Below are positions 42,131 through 51,647 of a stretch of DNA of 64,000 nucleotides, piece after piece. Within the stretch, counting starts at the first letter, position 1. Each line of letters begins with the position of its first letter. A model generated the notes under the pieces. That model saw only the letters and a list, made by a program, of their open reading frames with translations, searched no databases and was not told the DNA's origin. Source of the stretch: Williamsia herbipolensis (GTDB lineage: Bacteria > Actinomycetota > Actinomycetes > Mycobacteriales > Mycobacteriaceae); contig NZ_JXYP01000001.1 in NCBI RefSeq assembly GCF_000964005.1, forward strand, positions 52,987-116,986, written 5' to 3'. The translations under genes and the position numbers were made by a program.

Positions 42131-43441
42131 ATGGCTGGTGATAGACCGAATGTCCTGATCATCGGCGGAGGTTTCGCCGGCGTGTTCGCCGCTCGGCGCC
42201 TCAAGCGGGCGAACGTGTCGGTGACCCTGCTCGACCGTGGCACCTCACACGTGTTCCAGCCGCTGCTCTACCAGTGCGCCACAGGGTTGCTGTCGGAGGG
42301 CGACATCGCCAGCCCACTGCGACACCTGCTGCGGCGCTGCCGCAACCTGCGCGTCTTCCTCGGGGAGGCGTCGGACATCGACGTCACCGCGAAGACGGTG
42401 ACGGCGCGACGATTCGACGGGTCGACCTTCGACATCGACTACGACTACCTCATCCTCGCCGCCGGGGCGCGGCAGTCGTATCACGGCAACGAACAGTTCG
42501 AGCAGTTCGCGCCGGGGATGAAGACCGTCGACGACGCGCTCGCGATCCGACGCAAGATCATCTCGTCGTTCGAGATCGCCGAGACCCTCCCGACGCCGGC
42601 GCTGCGCAAACCCTGGCTCACCTTCGTGATCAGCGGCGGCGGCCCCACCGGTGTCGAGATCGCCGGGCAGATACGCGAACTCGCGATCCGCGCGCTGTCG
42701 AAGGAGTTCGACTCGATGGATCCCGCCGAGGCGCAGGTGATCCTGGTGCACGGGGGCGAGCGGGTGCTGGAGTCGTTCCACCCGAGCTTGTCGGGCAAGG
42801 CGCAGAAGACGCTCGACAAGCTCGGCGTCACCACCGTCCTCGGGCGCCACGTCACCGACGTGACGCGCGACCACGTGATCACCACCGACAAGAAGACCAA
42901 GGCGACCGAGCAGATCGACACCCACACCGTGCTGTGGACCGCCGGCGTGGAGGCCGTCCCGTTCGCGGGGGCGGTCGCCGAGGCGACGGGTGTCACGCCC
43001 GCACGTGGCGGGACGATCCCGGTCGGACCCGATCTGCGCGTCGCCGGGCACGAGAACATCTTCGTGGTCGGTGACGTGATGAGCCTCGACAAGCTGCCCG
43101 GTGTGGCCGAGGTCGCGATGCAGTCGGGACACCATGCCGCCGTGCTGATCTCGCGGGTGGTGGCCGGCAAGGCGAAGGCCGACAGCCCCTTCAGGTACCG
43201 CGATCTGGGGACCGCCGCCTACATCTCGCGCTACCACGCCCTGCTGGAGTCCGGGCCCCTACGGCTCTCGGGTTTCCTCGGCTGGCTCGGATGGGGAGGC
43301 ATCCACATCTTCTTCCTCGCCGGCAGCCGCAACCGCGTGTGGACGCTGGCGAGCTGGGCGTCGACCATCATCGGCGGCAGCCGCGGCGAACGCGCCATCA
43401 CCTACGGCGATCCCGAGACCGCCCGGCGTCCCTACCCCTGA
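42131..43441 (+). CDS. ndh: type II NADH dehydrogenase
   Basis: A 436-residue flavoprotein: 'VLIIGGGFAGVFAARRLKRA' (FAD fold), 'FQPLLYQCATGLLS' (NDH-2 signature), 'FVISGGGPTGVEIAGQIREL' (NADH fold), 'HTVLWTAGVEAVPFA', 'IFVVGDVMSL' and a C-terminal amphipathic membrane anchor ('FLGWLGWGGIHIFFLAGSRN'). It passes electrons from NADH to menaquinone without proton pumping. It starts 14 bases after the macrodomain gene and overlaps the convergent permease by 10 bases. Confidence 0.92.
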   Translation: MAGDRPNVLIIGGGFAGVFAARRLKRANVSVTLLDRGTSHVFQPLLYQCATGLLSEGDIASPLRHLLRRCRNLRVFLGEASDIDVTAKTVTARRFDGSTFDIDYDYLILAAGARQSYHGNEQFEQFAPGMKTVDDALAIRRKIISSFEIAETLPTPALRKPWLTFVISGGGPTGVEIAGQIRELAIRALSKEFDSMDPAEAQVILVHGGERVLESFHPSLSGKAQKTLDKLGVTTVLGRHVTDVTRDHVITTDKKTKATEQIDTHTVLWTAGVEAVPFAGAVAEATGVTPARGGTIPVGPDLRVAGHENIFVVGDVMSLDKLPGVAEVAMQSGHHAAVLISRVVAGKAKADSPFRYRDLGTAAYISRYHALLESGPLRLSGFLGWLGWGGIHIFFLAGSRNRVWTLASWASTIIGGSRGERAITYGDPETARRPYP

Positions 43442-45894
43442 TCGGTGTCGGCGGACCCGTCGGCGCCGTCGCCGTCCGTACTCCCGTCGCCGTCTGTACT
43501 GCCGTCGCTGCCACCGACGATCTCGTACTCCGGGTTGATCATGATGACGCCCTTGCGACCCTGGCGGGCCTTGCCGCTCGCGCGCACCACCTGACCCGGG
43601 ACGATGTCGGTCCCGCCGGCGGGATGGTCGTCGTCGGGGGCGAACCGCAGTCGTAGCAGACCGCTGTCGTCGGTGATCTCCACGATGTGCACCTCGTCGT
43701 CGTCGATGGTGCGGTCGAAGGTGTCGCGGACGCGTCCTTCCACCGTGCCGCGGTGACCGGGCAGCAACCCGCCGATCGCCAGGGTCGACGCGGCCGCCGG
43801 TTCATCGTGTTCACGGCGTGCGGACTCGTCGTCGCGGGCGATGCGGGCCTGCAACTGCTCGACCCGACGGGTGAGTCGTTCCTCGACGACATCGGGGAAC
43901 GCCTTGCGGATCTCGGCCTGTACATCGAACGGGATGATCGTCGCGGCGGCGTGCGGGATCTCGCTGACCGCGCGGGAGATCTTGTCGGCGCTGCGGTCGT
44001 GCAGCAACCGACCCAACAGGGGTGCGTAGGTCCGCCGCGGCAGCAACACGGTCACATGGGATCGCGGTGCCGCCCCCAGCGACTCGACCACCAGCCGCTG
44101 CACGCCCCGGGTGAGGCGGCGGTCGGGGCAGTCGATGATCGTCAGCGGTGTCCGTAACCCGTAGTGCTCCCAGCGCTTGCGGAGTTTGCGGGCCTGCTCG
44201 GCATCGACCATCAGGTGGACCGCGGTGAGTTCGTCGGCGCGCAGACCGTGCCCGTAGCGCAGCGCCTCGAGGACGGCGAGATCGACCGCGCTGACCAGTA
44301 CGAACGCGGTGTGCCGGGCGTAGTTCACCTGCTCGGGGCGGTTCGAGCGGAACTCCTCGAGGATCGCCGCCTCGGCCCGGTACTCACGGTTCAGGCGGAT
44401 CAACCCGAACACCAGCAGCGGGAACACCACGACGACCAGCCAGGCGCCCTCGGTGAACTTGGCGATGGCGAAGATCCCCACGACCACCGTCGACACGACG
44501 CCGGCGCCGAGGTTGATGGCGAGGCGACGCCGCCAGCCGCGTTCCTTGTGCGTGAGGTGGTGTTTGGTCATGCCGTAGCCCGCCATCGCGAACCCGGTGA
44601 ACACGCCGATCGCGTAGAAGGGGATCAGTGCGTTGACCGAGCCGCCGGTCGCGACGAGCAGCACGATGGCCAGCAGCGCGAGCACGATGATGCCGTTGGA
44701 GAACACCAGTCGGTGGCCGCGTTTGCCGAGCTGTCGTGGCAGGAACCGATCGGCGGCAACGAAATTGGCCAGCGCCGGGAAACCGTTGAAGCTGGTGTTG
44801 GCGCCGGTGAACAGGATGGCCGCCGTCGCGATCTGCAACAGGACGTACAGCGTGGACCCCAGCGCGCCACCGCCGAACACCCGTCGCGCGATCTCCGACA
44901 GCACCGAGGGGTAGCCGTCGACGTAGGGCGTCGCGTGGGTCTCGTAGGCGAGCCAGGCGACACCGGTCAACAGGATGCCCAGCACGCAGGCCATCACCGT
45001 GAGCACCTGCCGGGCGTTGGGGCCCTCGGGCTTGCGGAACGACCCGACCGTGTTCGAGATGGCCTCGACACCGGTCAGCGACGAGCCGCCGTTGGCGAAT
45101 GCGCGCAGCAGGATGAGCAGGGTCGCGCCGGCGATGAGTCCGTTGCCCTGATGGACCTCGACCGTGCCCGGCAGCTCCGACGGCACGTACTTCGCGAGGC
45201 CGGTGGTGGCCTCACGGACCACACCGACCACGATCATCAGCAGCACCATCCCGGTGAAGAAATAGGTGGGCATCGCGAACGGCCGGCCGGCCTCGCGCAG
45301 TCCGCGCAGGTTGGCCCAGCACATCAGCACGACCACGGCGATGGTGATCTCGAGGCTGAAGGGGCCGAGCGGTTTGATCGCAGACACCACCGCGACGGTT
45401 CCCGCCGACGCCTGCACCGCGACGGTGACGACGTAGTCGATGAGCAGGGCGGCCGCCGCGATCTGGGCGACCCGCGGGCCGAAGTTCTCGCGCGCCACCA
45501 CATACGACCCGCCCGCCCGGGTGTAGGCCATCACCACCTGGCGATACGAGGCGGCGACCAGGATCAGGATGCACAGGATGACCCCGGTGATCGGCAGCAG
45601 CAGCGAGAACGCGGCCAGACCGGCGTAGGGGAGGAGCTCGACCAGGATCAGCTCGCTGCCGTACGCGGTCGAGGAGATGGCGTCGGGGGCGAGCACACCG
45701 AGCGCGACCGGGTTGGTCAGCCGCTCGTTCTTGAGCTCGTCGGTGATCATCGGCTTGCCGAGCAGGAGCCGTTTCGCGGCGTACCCGACCGATTCGGGGA
45801 CGTTGCGTGACAGCTCGATGCCTGCGCGCTCCGCCGGGCTTCCGACGACGTGGGGCTCGGTGCGGTCGGACACGGTGACTTCCTCCTGCGACAC
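43432..45894 (-). CDS. APC-superfamily permease fused to USP-like and OB-like domains
   Basis: An 820-residue protein. Residues 60-500 are 12 helices of a KimA/YdaO-like APC permease ('APDAISSTAYGSELILVELL', 'FANGGSSLTGVEAISNTVGS', 'GANTSFNGFPALANFVAADR'); residues 515-660 a cytosolic nucleotide-binding/USP-like domain ('HTAFVLVSAVDLAVLEALRY', 'LPRRTYAPLLGRLLHDRSAD'); residues 718-793 an OB-like beta domain ('DEVHIVEITDDSGLLRLRF', 'IVPGQVVRASGKARQGRKG'); then a tail of Asp/Gly/Ser repeats. KimA-like proteins import potassium and bind c-di-AMP, so K+ uptake is plausible. The OB-like domain is unusual. Confidence 0.82.
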   Translation of the reverse strand: MSQEEVTVSDRTEPHVVGSPAERAGIELSRNVPESVGYAAKRLLLGKPMITDELKNERLTNPVALGVLAPDAISSTAYGSELILVELLPYAGLAAFSLLLPITGVILCILILVAASYRQVVMAYTRAGGSYVVARENFGPRVAQIAAAALLIDYVVTVAVQASAGTVAVVSAIKPLGPFSLEITIAVVVLMCWANLRGLREAGRPFAMPTYFFTGMVLLMIVVGVVREATTGLAKYVPSELPGTVEVHQGNGLIAGATLLILLRAFANGGSSLTGVEAISNTVGSFRKPEGPNARQVLTVMACVLGILLTGVAWLAYETHATPYVDGYPSVLSEIARRVFGGGALGSTLYVLLQIATAAILFTGANTSFNGFPALANFVAADRFLPRQLGKRGHRLVFSNGIIVLALLAIVLLVATGGSVNALIPFYAIGVFTGFAMAGYGMTKHHLTHKERGWRRRLAINLGAGVVSTVVVGIFAIAKFTEGAWLVVVVFPLLVFGLIRLNREYRAEAAILEEFRSNRPEQVNYARHTAFVLVSAVDLAVLEALRYGHGLRADELTAVHLMVDAEQARKLRKRWEHYGLRTPLTIIDCPDRRLTRGVQRLVVESLGAAPRSHVTVLLPRRTYAPLLGRLLHDRSADKISRAVSEIPHAAATIIPFDVQAEIRKAFPDVVEERLTRRVEQLQARIARDDESARREHDEPAAASTLAIGGLLPGHRGTVEGRVRDTFDRTIDDDEVHIVEITDDSGLLRLRFAPDDDHPAGGTDIVPGQVVRASGKARQGRKGVIMINPEYEIVGGSDGSTDGDGSTDGDGADGSADTDQG

Positions 45895-46120
45895 GGCGCT
45901 CGATCACGATCGGAGCGGACGAGCGTCAGCTTAGGCCACGACCACCTGGAGATGGTGCGCCGATGGCCGAGATCGACACTGCGACAACGACAAAACGGAC
46001 AGCACGGGGAGGGCTGCCGGAGGGCCCGGTGTGCGTCGTCCGGAACGTCTTCGGTGGCGCCCCGCGGGCGGATCGTCGTGCGCCCTCGGCCATCTCGCCG
46101 CGCTGCTACGCTCGGACTTT

Positions 46121-49100
46121 ATGTCTGCAGCCCCCTCGGTCGAACGCGCAGAGGCCGACCGTCCGAAGCCGTCACCGGTGCCGGGCCCGCGTCCGAAGAA
46201 GGCCCGTACGGCGTCGACGGACCGGCGGGTCGCGATGGCCGAGCGCATCGCGCAGTGGTCGAGCCGCCTGTTGACCATCGCCGCGGTGGTCTCGCTGATC
46301 GCGATCCCGTTCCGCCATTTCCGCTTCGTCGACGCGTTGACCGATCTCGTCGGCGCGTTCAACGTTCCCGCCGACCCCAGCATCTTCGTCATCCTCCTCG
46401 TGCTGGCGTTGGCCGGCGCGGTGCGTCGACGGTTCAAGGCCGCCCACACCGCCCTGCTGGCCGTGATGGTGCTCGCCGTCATCGACGACGTCCTCGTCCT
46501 GCTCAGCACCTTCATCGAGAACATCGACACCTCCAGCGACTACGACGCGTTCGCGACCTCGCCGGTGACCGCCTCGGTGGTGCTCGTGATCGGTCTCGTG
46601 GTGCTCGTCGCGTTCATGTACTCGCGCCGCGTCTTCACCGCCGAACTCGCCCACCGCTCGGTGCGCGCCGCTCTCGGCGTGCTCGTGGGAGGGCTCGCCC
46701 TCTCGTTCGTCGTCACCTTCGTGCTGACCGTCGCGTTCCCGCACACCCTGCAGGGGTGGGACGAGAAGGCGCAGTGGGCGCTGCGCTCGACGTTCGGTGA
46801 CCGTGCCGGCATCAGCGACGCCCTGCTGCAGGGCCATCAGGGCCACCACCCGATCTACGTGCTGGCCGGATGGATGTCGGCGCTCGCCCTGGTGCTGGCG
46901 TTGGTCACGCTCTACCGCGCCAACCGCGACAACGAGTTCGTCGACGCCGACGAGGAACTGCGCGTGCGGCAGCTGCTGCTGTGCAACGGCGAGGACGACT
47001 CGCTGGGTTACTTCGCGACCCGTCGCGACAAGTCGGTGGTCTTCTCGCCCGACGGCAAGGCCGCGGTCACGTTCCGCGCCGTCGGCAGCGTGAGCGTCGC
47101 CAGCGCCGATCCCATCGGTGCCGTCGAGTCGTGGCCGGCGGCGGTACAGGCGTGGCTGCAGAACTGCCGCACCCACAGCCTGCACGCGGCGGTCCTCGCG
47201 GCGAGCGAGGCCGGGTCGAAGGTCTACCGCTCGGCGGGTCTCAAGTCGTTGTCGATCGGCGACGAGGCGATCATCGATGTCGACGACTTCACCCTGCGCG
47301 GCACCTCGATGAAGCCGGTACGTCAGGCGGTCAACCGTGTCACCGCCGCCGGGTACACCACCTCGATCCGCCGCCACGGCGAACTGTCGCGCGAGGAACT
47401 GGCCGAGGTGGAGCGGTTGGCCGAGGCGTGGCGCGGCGAGGAGACCGAACGCGGCTTCTCGATGGCGCTCAACCGCGTCGGCGACCCGGTCGACGGCCGA
47501 TGCCTGCTGGTCGCCGCGCACGACGCCGACGGCACCATCCGCGGTTTCCTCTCCTTCGTGCCGTGGGGCCTGCGCGGGGTGTCGTTGGACCTGATGCGCC
47601 GCGACCGTGCCGCGGAGAACGGTGTGAACGAGTTCCTCGTCGCGCGGCTCATCGAGGCGGCGGGCGACCTCGGCATCCGACGCGTGTCGCTGAACTTCGC
47701 GGTGTTCCGGTCGGTGTTCTCCGGCGCCGAACGTGAGGGCGCGGGCCCGGTCACCCGTATCAGCGACGCCGTGCTCAGCTTCGCCTCGAAGTTCTATCAA
47801 CTCGAGTCGCTGTACCGGTCGAACCAGAAATACCACCCGCAGTGGGTACCCCGGATGCTCTGCTACCACCCCTCGCTGACGGTGATGCGCGCCGCCGTCG
47901 CCGTCGGTGTCGCCGAGGGCTTCCTGCCCCACATGGGCCCGAAGTTCCTGGTGGGCACCAAGACCCCCGACGAGCAGCCCGTCCGCGACGACCCCGATTT
48001 CGTGCGCGCCGTCGCCGATCTCGAACGCGAACTGTTGGTGGCCCGCGCCCCGGCACCCAAGCTCAACGACCAGCAGCGCACCCGCCTCGACAAACTCCAG
48101 ACCATCCGCGGGTCGGGCCACGAGGCGTACCCGGTGTCGGTCGACCGCACCCACCGCGTCGCCGAGATCTGTTCGGCGCACACCGGTCTCGCGGCGGGCG
48201 CGCGTACCGGCGAGACGGTGTCGATCGCCGGTCGGGTCCGCGCGATCCGTGACCTCGGTGGCGTCGAGTTCGCCGTGCTCGAGGACGACCGGGCCCGGAT
48301 CCAGATCGTCTCCGACGCCGACATCGCCGCATCCGGTGAGCACGAACGCTTCCGGCGCAGTGTCGACACGGGCGATCTGATCGCGGTGACCGGTGAGGTG
48401 ATCGCCTCGCGCAGCGGCGAGCTGTCGGTGGCGATGGCGCACTGGACCATGGCGGGCAAGTGCCTCAACCCGATGCCGCAGCTCACCGCGGAGCTCAGCG
48501 ACGACGTCCGGGTCCGTGACCGTCCGCTCGACCTGCTGACCAACCCGTCGGCGGTCGAGTTGCTGCAGAAGCGATCCCGCGGTGTGCGTGCGTTGCGGGA
48601 CACCCTGCACGCACATGCGTTCCTCGAGGTCGAGACGCCGATGTTGCAGACGGTGCACGGCGGTGCCTCGGCGCGCCCGTTCAAGACCCACATCAACGCC
48701 TACGACCAGAAGCTGTTCCTGCGCATCGCCCCCGAGCTCTACCTCAAGCGGCTCTGCGTGAGCGGTATGGGCGCCATCTTCGAGCTCAACCGAAACTTCC
48801 GCAACGAGGGTGCCGACGCCACCCACAACCCGGAGTTCACCTCGCTGGAGGCGTATCAGGCCTACGGCGACTACAACTCGATGCGCGAACTGACCCGCGA
48901 ACTCATCCTCGCGATGGCCGTCGCGGTCAACGGCGAGCCGGTCGCGCTGCAGCGCAGTGAGTCCGGCGATGTCGAGAAGGTGCGCCTCGACGGCACCTGG
49001 CCGATCATGACGGTGCACGAGGCCGTGTCGCGCGCGTGCGGCACATCGTTGTCGTCAGCGAGCACCGCCGCCGCGGTGGCCGCGGTGTGCGACGAGCACG

Positions 49101-49540
49101 GCGTCGAGACCACCGGCGACATGCCCGCCGGGAAGATGGTGATGGAGCTCTACGAGGCGCTCGTGGAGAAGCAGACCCGGTTCCCGACGTTCTACTGCGA
49201 CTTCCCGATCGAGGTGTCGCCGCTGGCGCGCAAGCACCGGTCGGATCCGCGACTCACCGAGCAGTGGGACCTCGTCGGGTTCGGAGCCGAACTGGGTACG
49301 GCCTACTCGGAGCTGACCGATCCGGTCGATCAGCGCGAGCGGCTCACCCGGCAGTCGCTGGCCGCGGCCGGCGGCGACCCGGAGGCGATGGCGCTCGACG
49401 AGGACTTCCTGCACGCCCTCGGCTACGCGATGCCCCCGACCGGTGGTCTCGGCCTCGGCGTCGACCGCCTCGTGATGATGCTCTGCGGCGTACCCATCCG
49501 CCCGACGCTCACCTTCCCCTTCGTCCGCCCGCAGACCTGA
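46121..49540 (+). CDS. lysX: bifunctional lysylphosphatidylglycerol synthetase/lysyl-tRNA synthetase LysX
   Basis: A 1139-residue protein. The N-terminus has about six membrane helices (residues 45-290), followed by an MprF-like transferase domain (about 310-610; 'GYFATRRDKSVVFSPDGKAA', 'FLSFVPWGLRGVSLDLMRRD', 'RRVSLNFAVFRSVFSG'), an OB anticodon-binding domain (about 690-790) and a class II lysyl-tRNA synthetase core ('FLEVETPMLQTVHGGASARPF', 'NRNFRNEGADATHNPEFTSLE', 'GLGLGVDRLVMML'). It charges tRNA-Lys and transfers lysine to phosphatidylglycerol, protecting against cationic peptides. Length and order match mycobacterial LysX. Divergent from the permease; 226 bases lie between. Confidence 0.96.
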   Translation: MSAAPSVERAEADRPKPSPVPGPRPKKARTASTDRRVAMAERIAQWSSRLLTIAAVVSLIAIPFRHFRFVDALTDLVGAFNVPADPSIFVILLVLALAGAVRRRFKAAHTALLAVMVLAVIDDVLVLLSTFIENIDTSSDYDAFATSPVTASVVLVIGLVVLVAFMYSRRVFTAELAHRSVRAALGVLVGGLALSFVVTFVLTVAFPHTLQGWDEKAQWALRSTFGDRAGISDALLQGHQGHHPIYVLAGWMSALALVLALVTLYRANRDNEFVDADEELRVRQLLLCNGEDDSLGYFATRRDKSVVFSPDGKAAVTFRAVGSVSVASADPIGAVESWPAAVQAWLQNCRTHSLHAAVLAASEAGSKVYRSAGLKSLSIGDEAIIDVDDFTLRGTSMKPVRQAVNRVTAAGYTTSIRRHGELSREELAEVERLAEAWRGEETERGFSMALNRVGDPVDGRCLLVAAHDADGTIRGFLSFVPWGLRGVSLDLMRRDRAAENGVNEFLVARLIEAAGDLGIRRVSLNFAVFRSVFSGAEREGAGPVTRISDAVLSFASKFYQLESLYRSNQKYHPQWVPRMLCYHPSLTVMRAAVAVGVAEGFLPHMGPKFLVGTKTPDEQPVRDDPDFVRAVADLERELLVARAPAPKLNDQQRTRLDKLQTIRGSGHEAYPVSVDRTHRVAEICSAHTGLAAGARTGETVSIAGRVRAIRDLGGVEFAVLEDDRARIQIVSDADIAASGEHERFRRSVDTGDLIAVTGEVIASRSGELSVAMAHWTMAGKCLNPMPQLTAELSDDVRVRDRPLDLLTNPSAVELLQKRSRGVRALRDTLHAHAFLEVETPMLQTVHGGASARPFKTHINAYDQKLFLRIAPELYLKRLCVSGMGAIFELNRNFRNEGADATHNPEFTSLEAYQAYGDYNSMRELTRELILAMAVAVNGEPVALQRSESGDVEKVRLDGTWPIMTVHEAVSRACGTSLSSASTAAAVAAVCDEHGVETTGDMPAGKMVMELYEALVEKQTRFPTFYCDFPIEVSPLARKHRSDPRLTEQWDLVGFGAELGTAYSELTDPVDQRERLTRQSLAAAGGDPEAMALDEDFLHALGYAMPPTGGLGLGVDRLVMMLCGVPIRPTLTFPFVRPQT

Positions 49541-49611
49541 CCCGATCCGCGGGTGGCGGGTGCCACTGTCCGGTGACAGATCCGTACCGGCCTCGGTGTC
49601 GAATCACCGTC

Positions 49612-50298
49612 ATGAGTTCTGACACCCCGGGGGCGATGCGGCCTGCGCTGCACTGGACACAGACCCCACCCGCGCCGACGGCGGTGGTGCTGGTGCTGCA
49701 CGGCGGCAAGGTCGCCAGCACCGCCCCGGCCGAGACCAGCCAGTTGTCGGCGGCCCGCCTGCGCCCGTTCGCCCGCGCGGTCGCGAAGAAGATGCCCGAC
49801 GCCGCGGTGGTGATGCTGCAGTACCGGATGCGCGGTTGGAACGGCGCCGACCGGTCCCCGGTGGCCGACGCGCGATGGGCTCTCGACGAGATCCGTACCC
49901 GCTTCGGCGACACCCGGGTGATCCTGCTCGGACACTCGATGGGTGGACGGACCGCCGCCGCGGTGGCCGACGACCCGTCGGTCGACTCCATCGTGGCGCT
50001 GGCGCCGTGGTGGCCCGACGGCACCGAGACCGACACCCTCTCGACCCGCCAGCACCTGATGGTGCTGCACGGTCGCATGGACCGGTGGACGAGTCCACGC
50101 CTGTCGCTGCAGGCGACGGTCCGCGCTGCCGACCGGGGTGTCGACGCCCGGTGGGTGTCGATGGGGCCTGCGGGACACTTCATGCTGATGCGATCGTGGG
50201 TGTGGACCCGCCGTACGGTGGCCGCCGTCGGCGCGGCGTTCGCCCGGATCGCATCCGCACACGACGACGACAACGCTCGACAGGAGAACCGACGATGA
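49612..50298 (+). CDS. alpha/beta hydrolase coupled to the fatty-acid methyltransferase
   Basis: A 228-residue hydrolase: 'VVLVLHGGK' (oxyanion), 'VILLGHSMGGRTAA' (nucleophile Ser), 'VLHGRMDRWTSP' (Asp) and 'GPAGHFMLM' (His). No signal peptide. ATGA overlap with the cyclopropane-synthase-like gene ties it to membrane lipid modification, perhaps as an acyl hydrolase; the substrate cannot be read from the sequence. Confidence 0.85.
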   Translation: MSSDTPGAMRPALHWTQTPPAPTAVVLVLHGGKVASTAPAETSQLSAARLRPFARAVAKKMPDAAVVMLQYRMRGWNGADRSPVADARWALDEIRTRFGDTRVILLGHSMGGRTAAAVADDPSVDSIVALAPWWPDGTETDTLSTRQHLMVLHGRMDRWTSPRLSLQATVRAADRGVDARWVSMGPAGHFMLMRSWVWTRRTVAAVGAAFARIASAHDDDNARQENRR

Positions 50299-51602
50299 CG
50301 ACCACTTCCACCGTGCGCGGTCGCACCACCTCCGGGGCGGCCGGCACCGTCGCCGACCTGCTCGCGCCGTATGTGGGCGGCGAGCTGCCGGTGCACCTCA
50401 CGGCGTGGGACGGCAGCACCGCCGGCCCCACCGATGCGCCGAAGGTGATCCTGCGCAGCCCGCAGGCGCTGCGTCGCCTGCTGTGGAGCCCGGGCGAACT
50501 CGGCGCCGCGCAGGCCTACGTCACCGGCGAGATCGACGTCGACGGCGACCTGAACGAGGCGCTCACCCACGTGTGGCGCGTCATCGGCGAACGCAACCTG
50601 TCGCGGATCGCGATCACCCCGACCCGCGTCGCGCAGCTCGTGCGCGCGGTGTCGAAGCTGGGTGTCCTCGGGCGGCCGCTTCCGGCGCCTGCGAGCCAGG
50701 CCGTGGTGAAGGGCAAGCTGCACACCCTGGCCCGCGACCGCGCCGCGATCAGCCACCACTACGACCTGTCGAACGACTTCTACTCGATGGTGCTCGACCC
50801 GAACATGGCGTATTCGAGCGCCTACTTCACCTCCGACGCACCGGACTACACGCTGGAGCAGGCGCAGCGCGACAAGCTCGACATGGTGTGCCGCAAGATC
50901 GGCCTCGACGCACGACCGGGCATGCGGTTCCTCGACGTCGGGTGCGGCTGGGGCTCGCTGAGCCTGTTCGCCGCGGCCGAGTACGGCGCGAAGGTCACCG
51001 GCGTCACGATCTCGAAGGAGCAGAAGGCGTTCATCGACGCCCGCATCGCCGAGCGCGGCCTCGGTGACCGGGTGGAGATCCGCATCCAGGACTACCGCGA
51101 GATCCCCGACGGCCCGTTCGACGCCGTCGCCTCGATCGAGATGGGCGAGCACGTCGGTCAGGAGAACTACCCCACGTACACGAAGGCGTTGCACGACAAC
51201 GTCGTCGAGGGCGGTCGGGTGCTCATCCAGCAGATGTCGCGCAAAAAGGGCGACAACCCCGGTGGCGGCCCGTTCATCGAACAGTTCATCGCCCCCGACA
51301 TGTTCATGCGGCCGGTCGGCGAGACCGTCGCGATGATCGAGGAGTCCGGACTCGAGGTCCGCGACGTCCACGCGATGCGCGAGCACTACGTCCGCACCGT
51401 CGACGTCTGGTACGACACCTTCGAGAAGCGGTGGGACGACGTCGTCGCGATGGTGGGCGAGGAGACCGCGCGCGTCTGGCGGCTCTACCTCGTCGGCGGC
51501 GGCATGGCGTTCCGCGACGGTCGGATGGGTGTCGACCAGATCCTGTCGGTGCGGCCCGACGCCCGCGGTCGCTCGTCGATGCCCCCGGTTCGCGAATTCT
51601 GA
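50295..51602 (+). CDS. ufaA1: cyclopropane-fatty-acyl-phospholipid synthase-family methyltransferase (UfaA1-like)
   Basis: A 435-residue protein: an N-terminal SCP2-like region (residues 20-130) and a SAM-methyltransferase ('HYDLSNDFYSMVLDPNMAYS' substrate loop, 'MRFLDVGCGWGSLSLFAA' SAM site, 'SIEMGEHVG', 'REHYVRTVDVWYDTFEKRW'). It transfers a methylene or methyl group onto unsaturated phospholipid acyl chains. With the DUF1295 gene next to it, the layout matches Rv0447c-Rv0446c, linked to tuberculostearic (10-methyl) acid synthesis; the FAD-dependent partner reductase of that pathway is not in this window, so a cyclopropane product is also possible. Confidence 0.85.
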   Translation: MTTTSTVRGRTTSGAAGTVADLLAPYVGGELPVHLTAWDGSTAGPTDAPKVILRSPQALRRLLWSPGELGAAQAYVTGEIDVDGDLNEALTHVWRVIGERNLSRIAITPTRVAQLVRAVSKLGVLGRPLPAPASQAVVKGKLHTLARDRAAISHHYDLSNDFYSMVLDPNMAYSSAYFTSDAPDYTLEQAQRDKLDMVCRKIGLDARPGMRFLDVGCGWGSLSLFAAAEYGAKVTGVTISKEQKAFIDARIAERGLGDRVEIRIQDYREIPDGPFDAVASIEMGEHVGQENYPTYTKALHDNVVEGGRVLIQQMSRKKGDNPGGGPFIEQFIAPDMFMRPVGETVAMIEESGLEVRDVHAMREHYVRTVDVWYDTFEKRWDDVVAMVGEETARVWRLYLVGGGMAFRDGRMGVDQILSVRPDARGRSSMPPVREF

Positions 51603-51614
51603 CAGTTCGCGATT

Positions 51615-51628
51615 TCGCCGATCGGCGA
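51615..51628. repeat. 14-bp perfect palindrome between ufaA1-like and DUF1295 genes
   Basis: TCGCCGATCGGCGA lies 12 bases after the methyltransferase stop and 19 bases before the next ATG. It could be a small transcript hairpin or protein site. Weak significance in such GC-rich DNA. Confidence 0.3.
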
Positions 51629-51647
51629 CGTCTGACAGGCTGGTGAG

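Noticed and set aside
46172..49018. A 948-codon open frame antisense to lysX
   Set aside because: It lies entirely opposite a certain gene, and its translation is Arg/His/Val/Gly-rich with no motif. Very high GC at third positions removes stops from the opposite strand, which explains the length.
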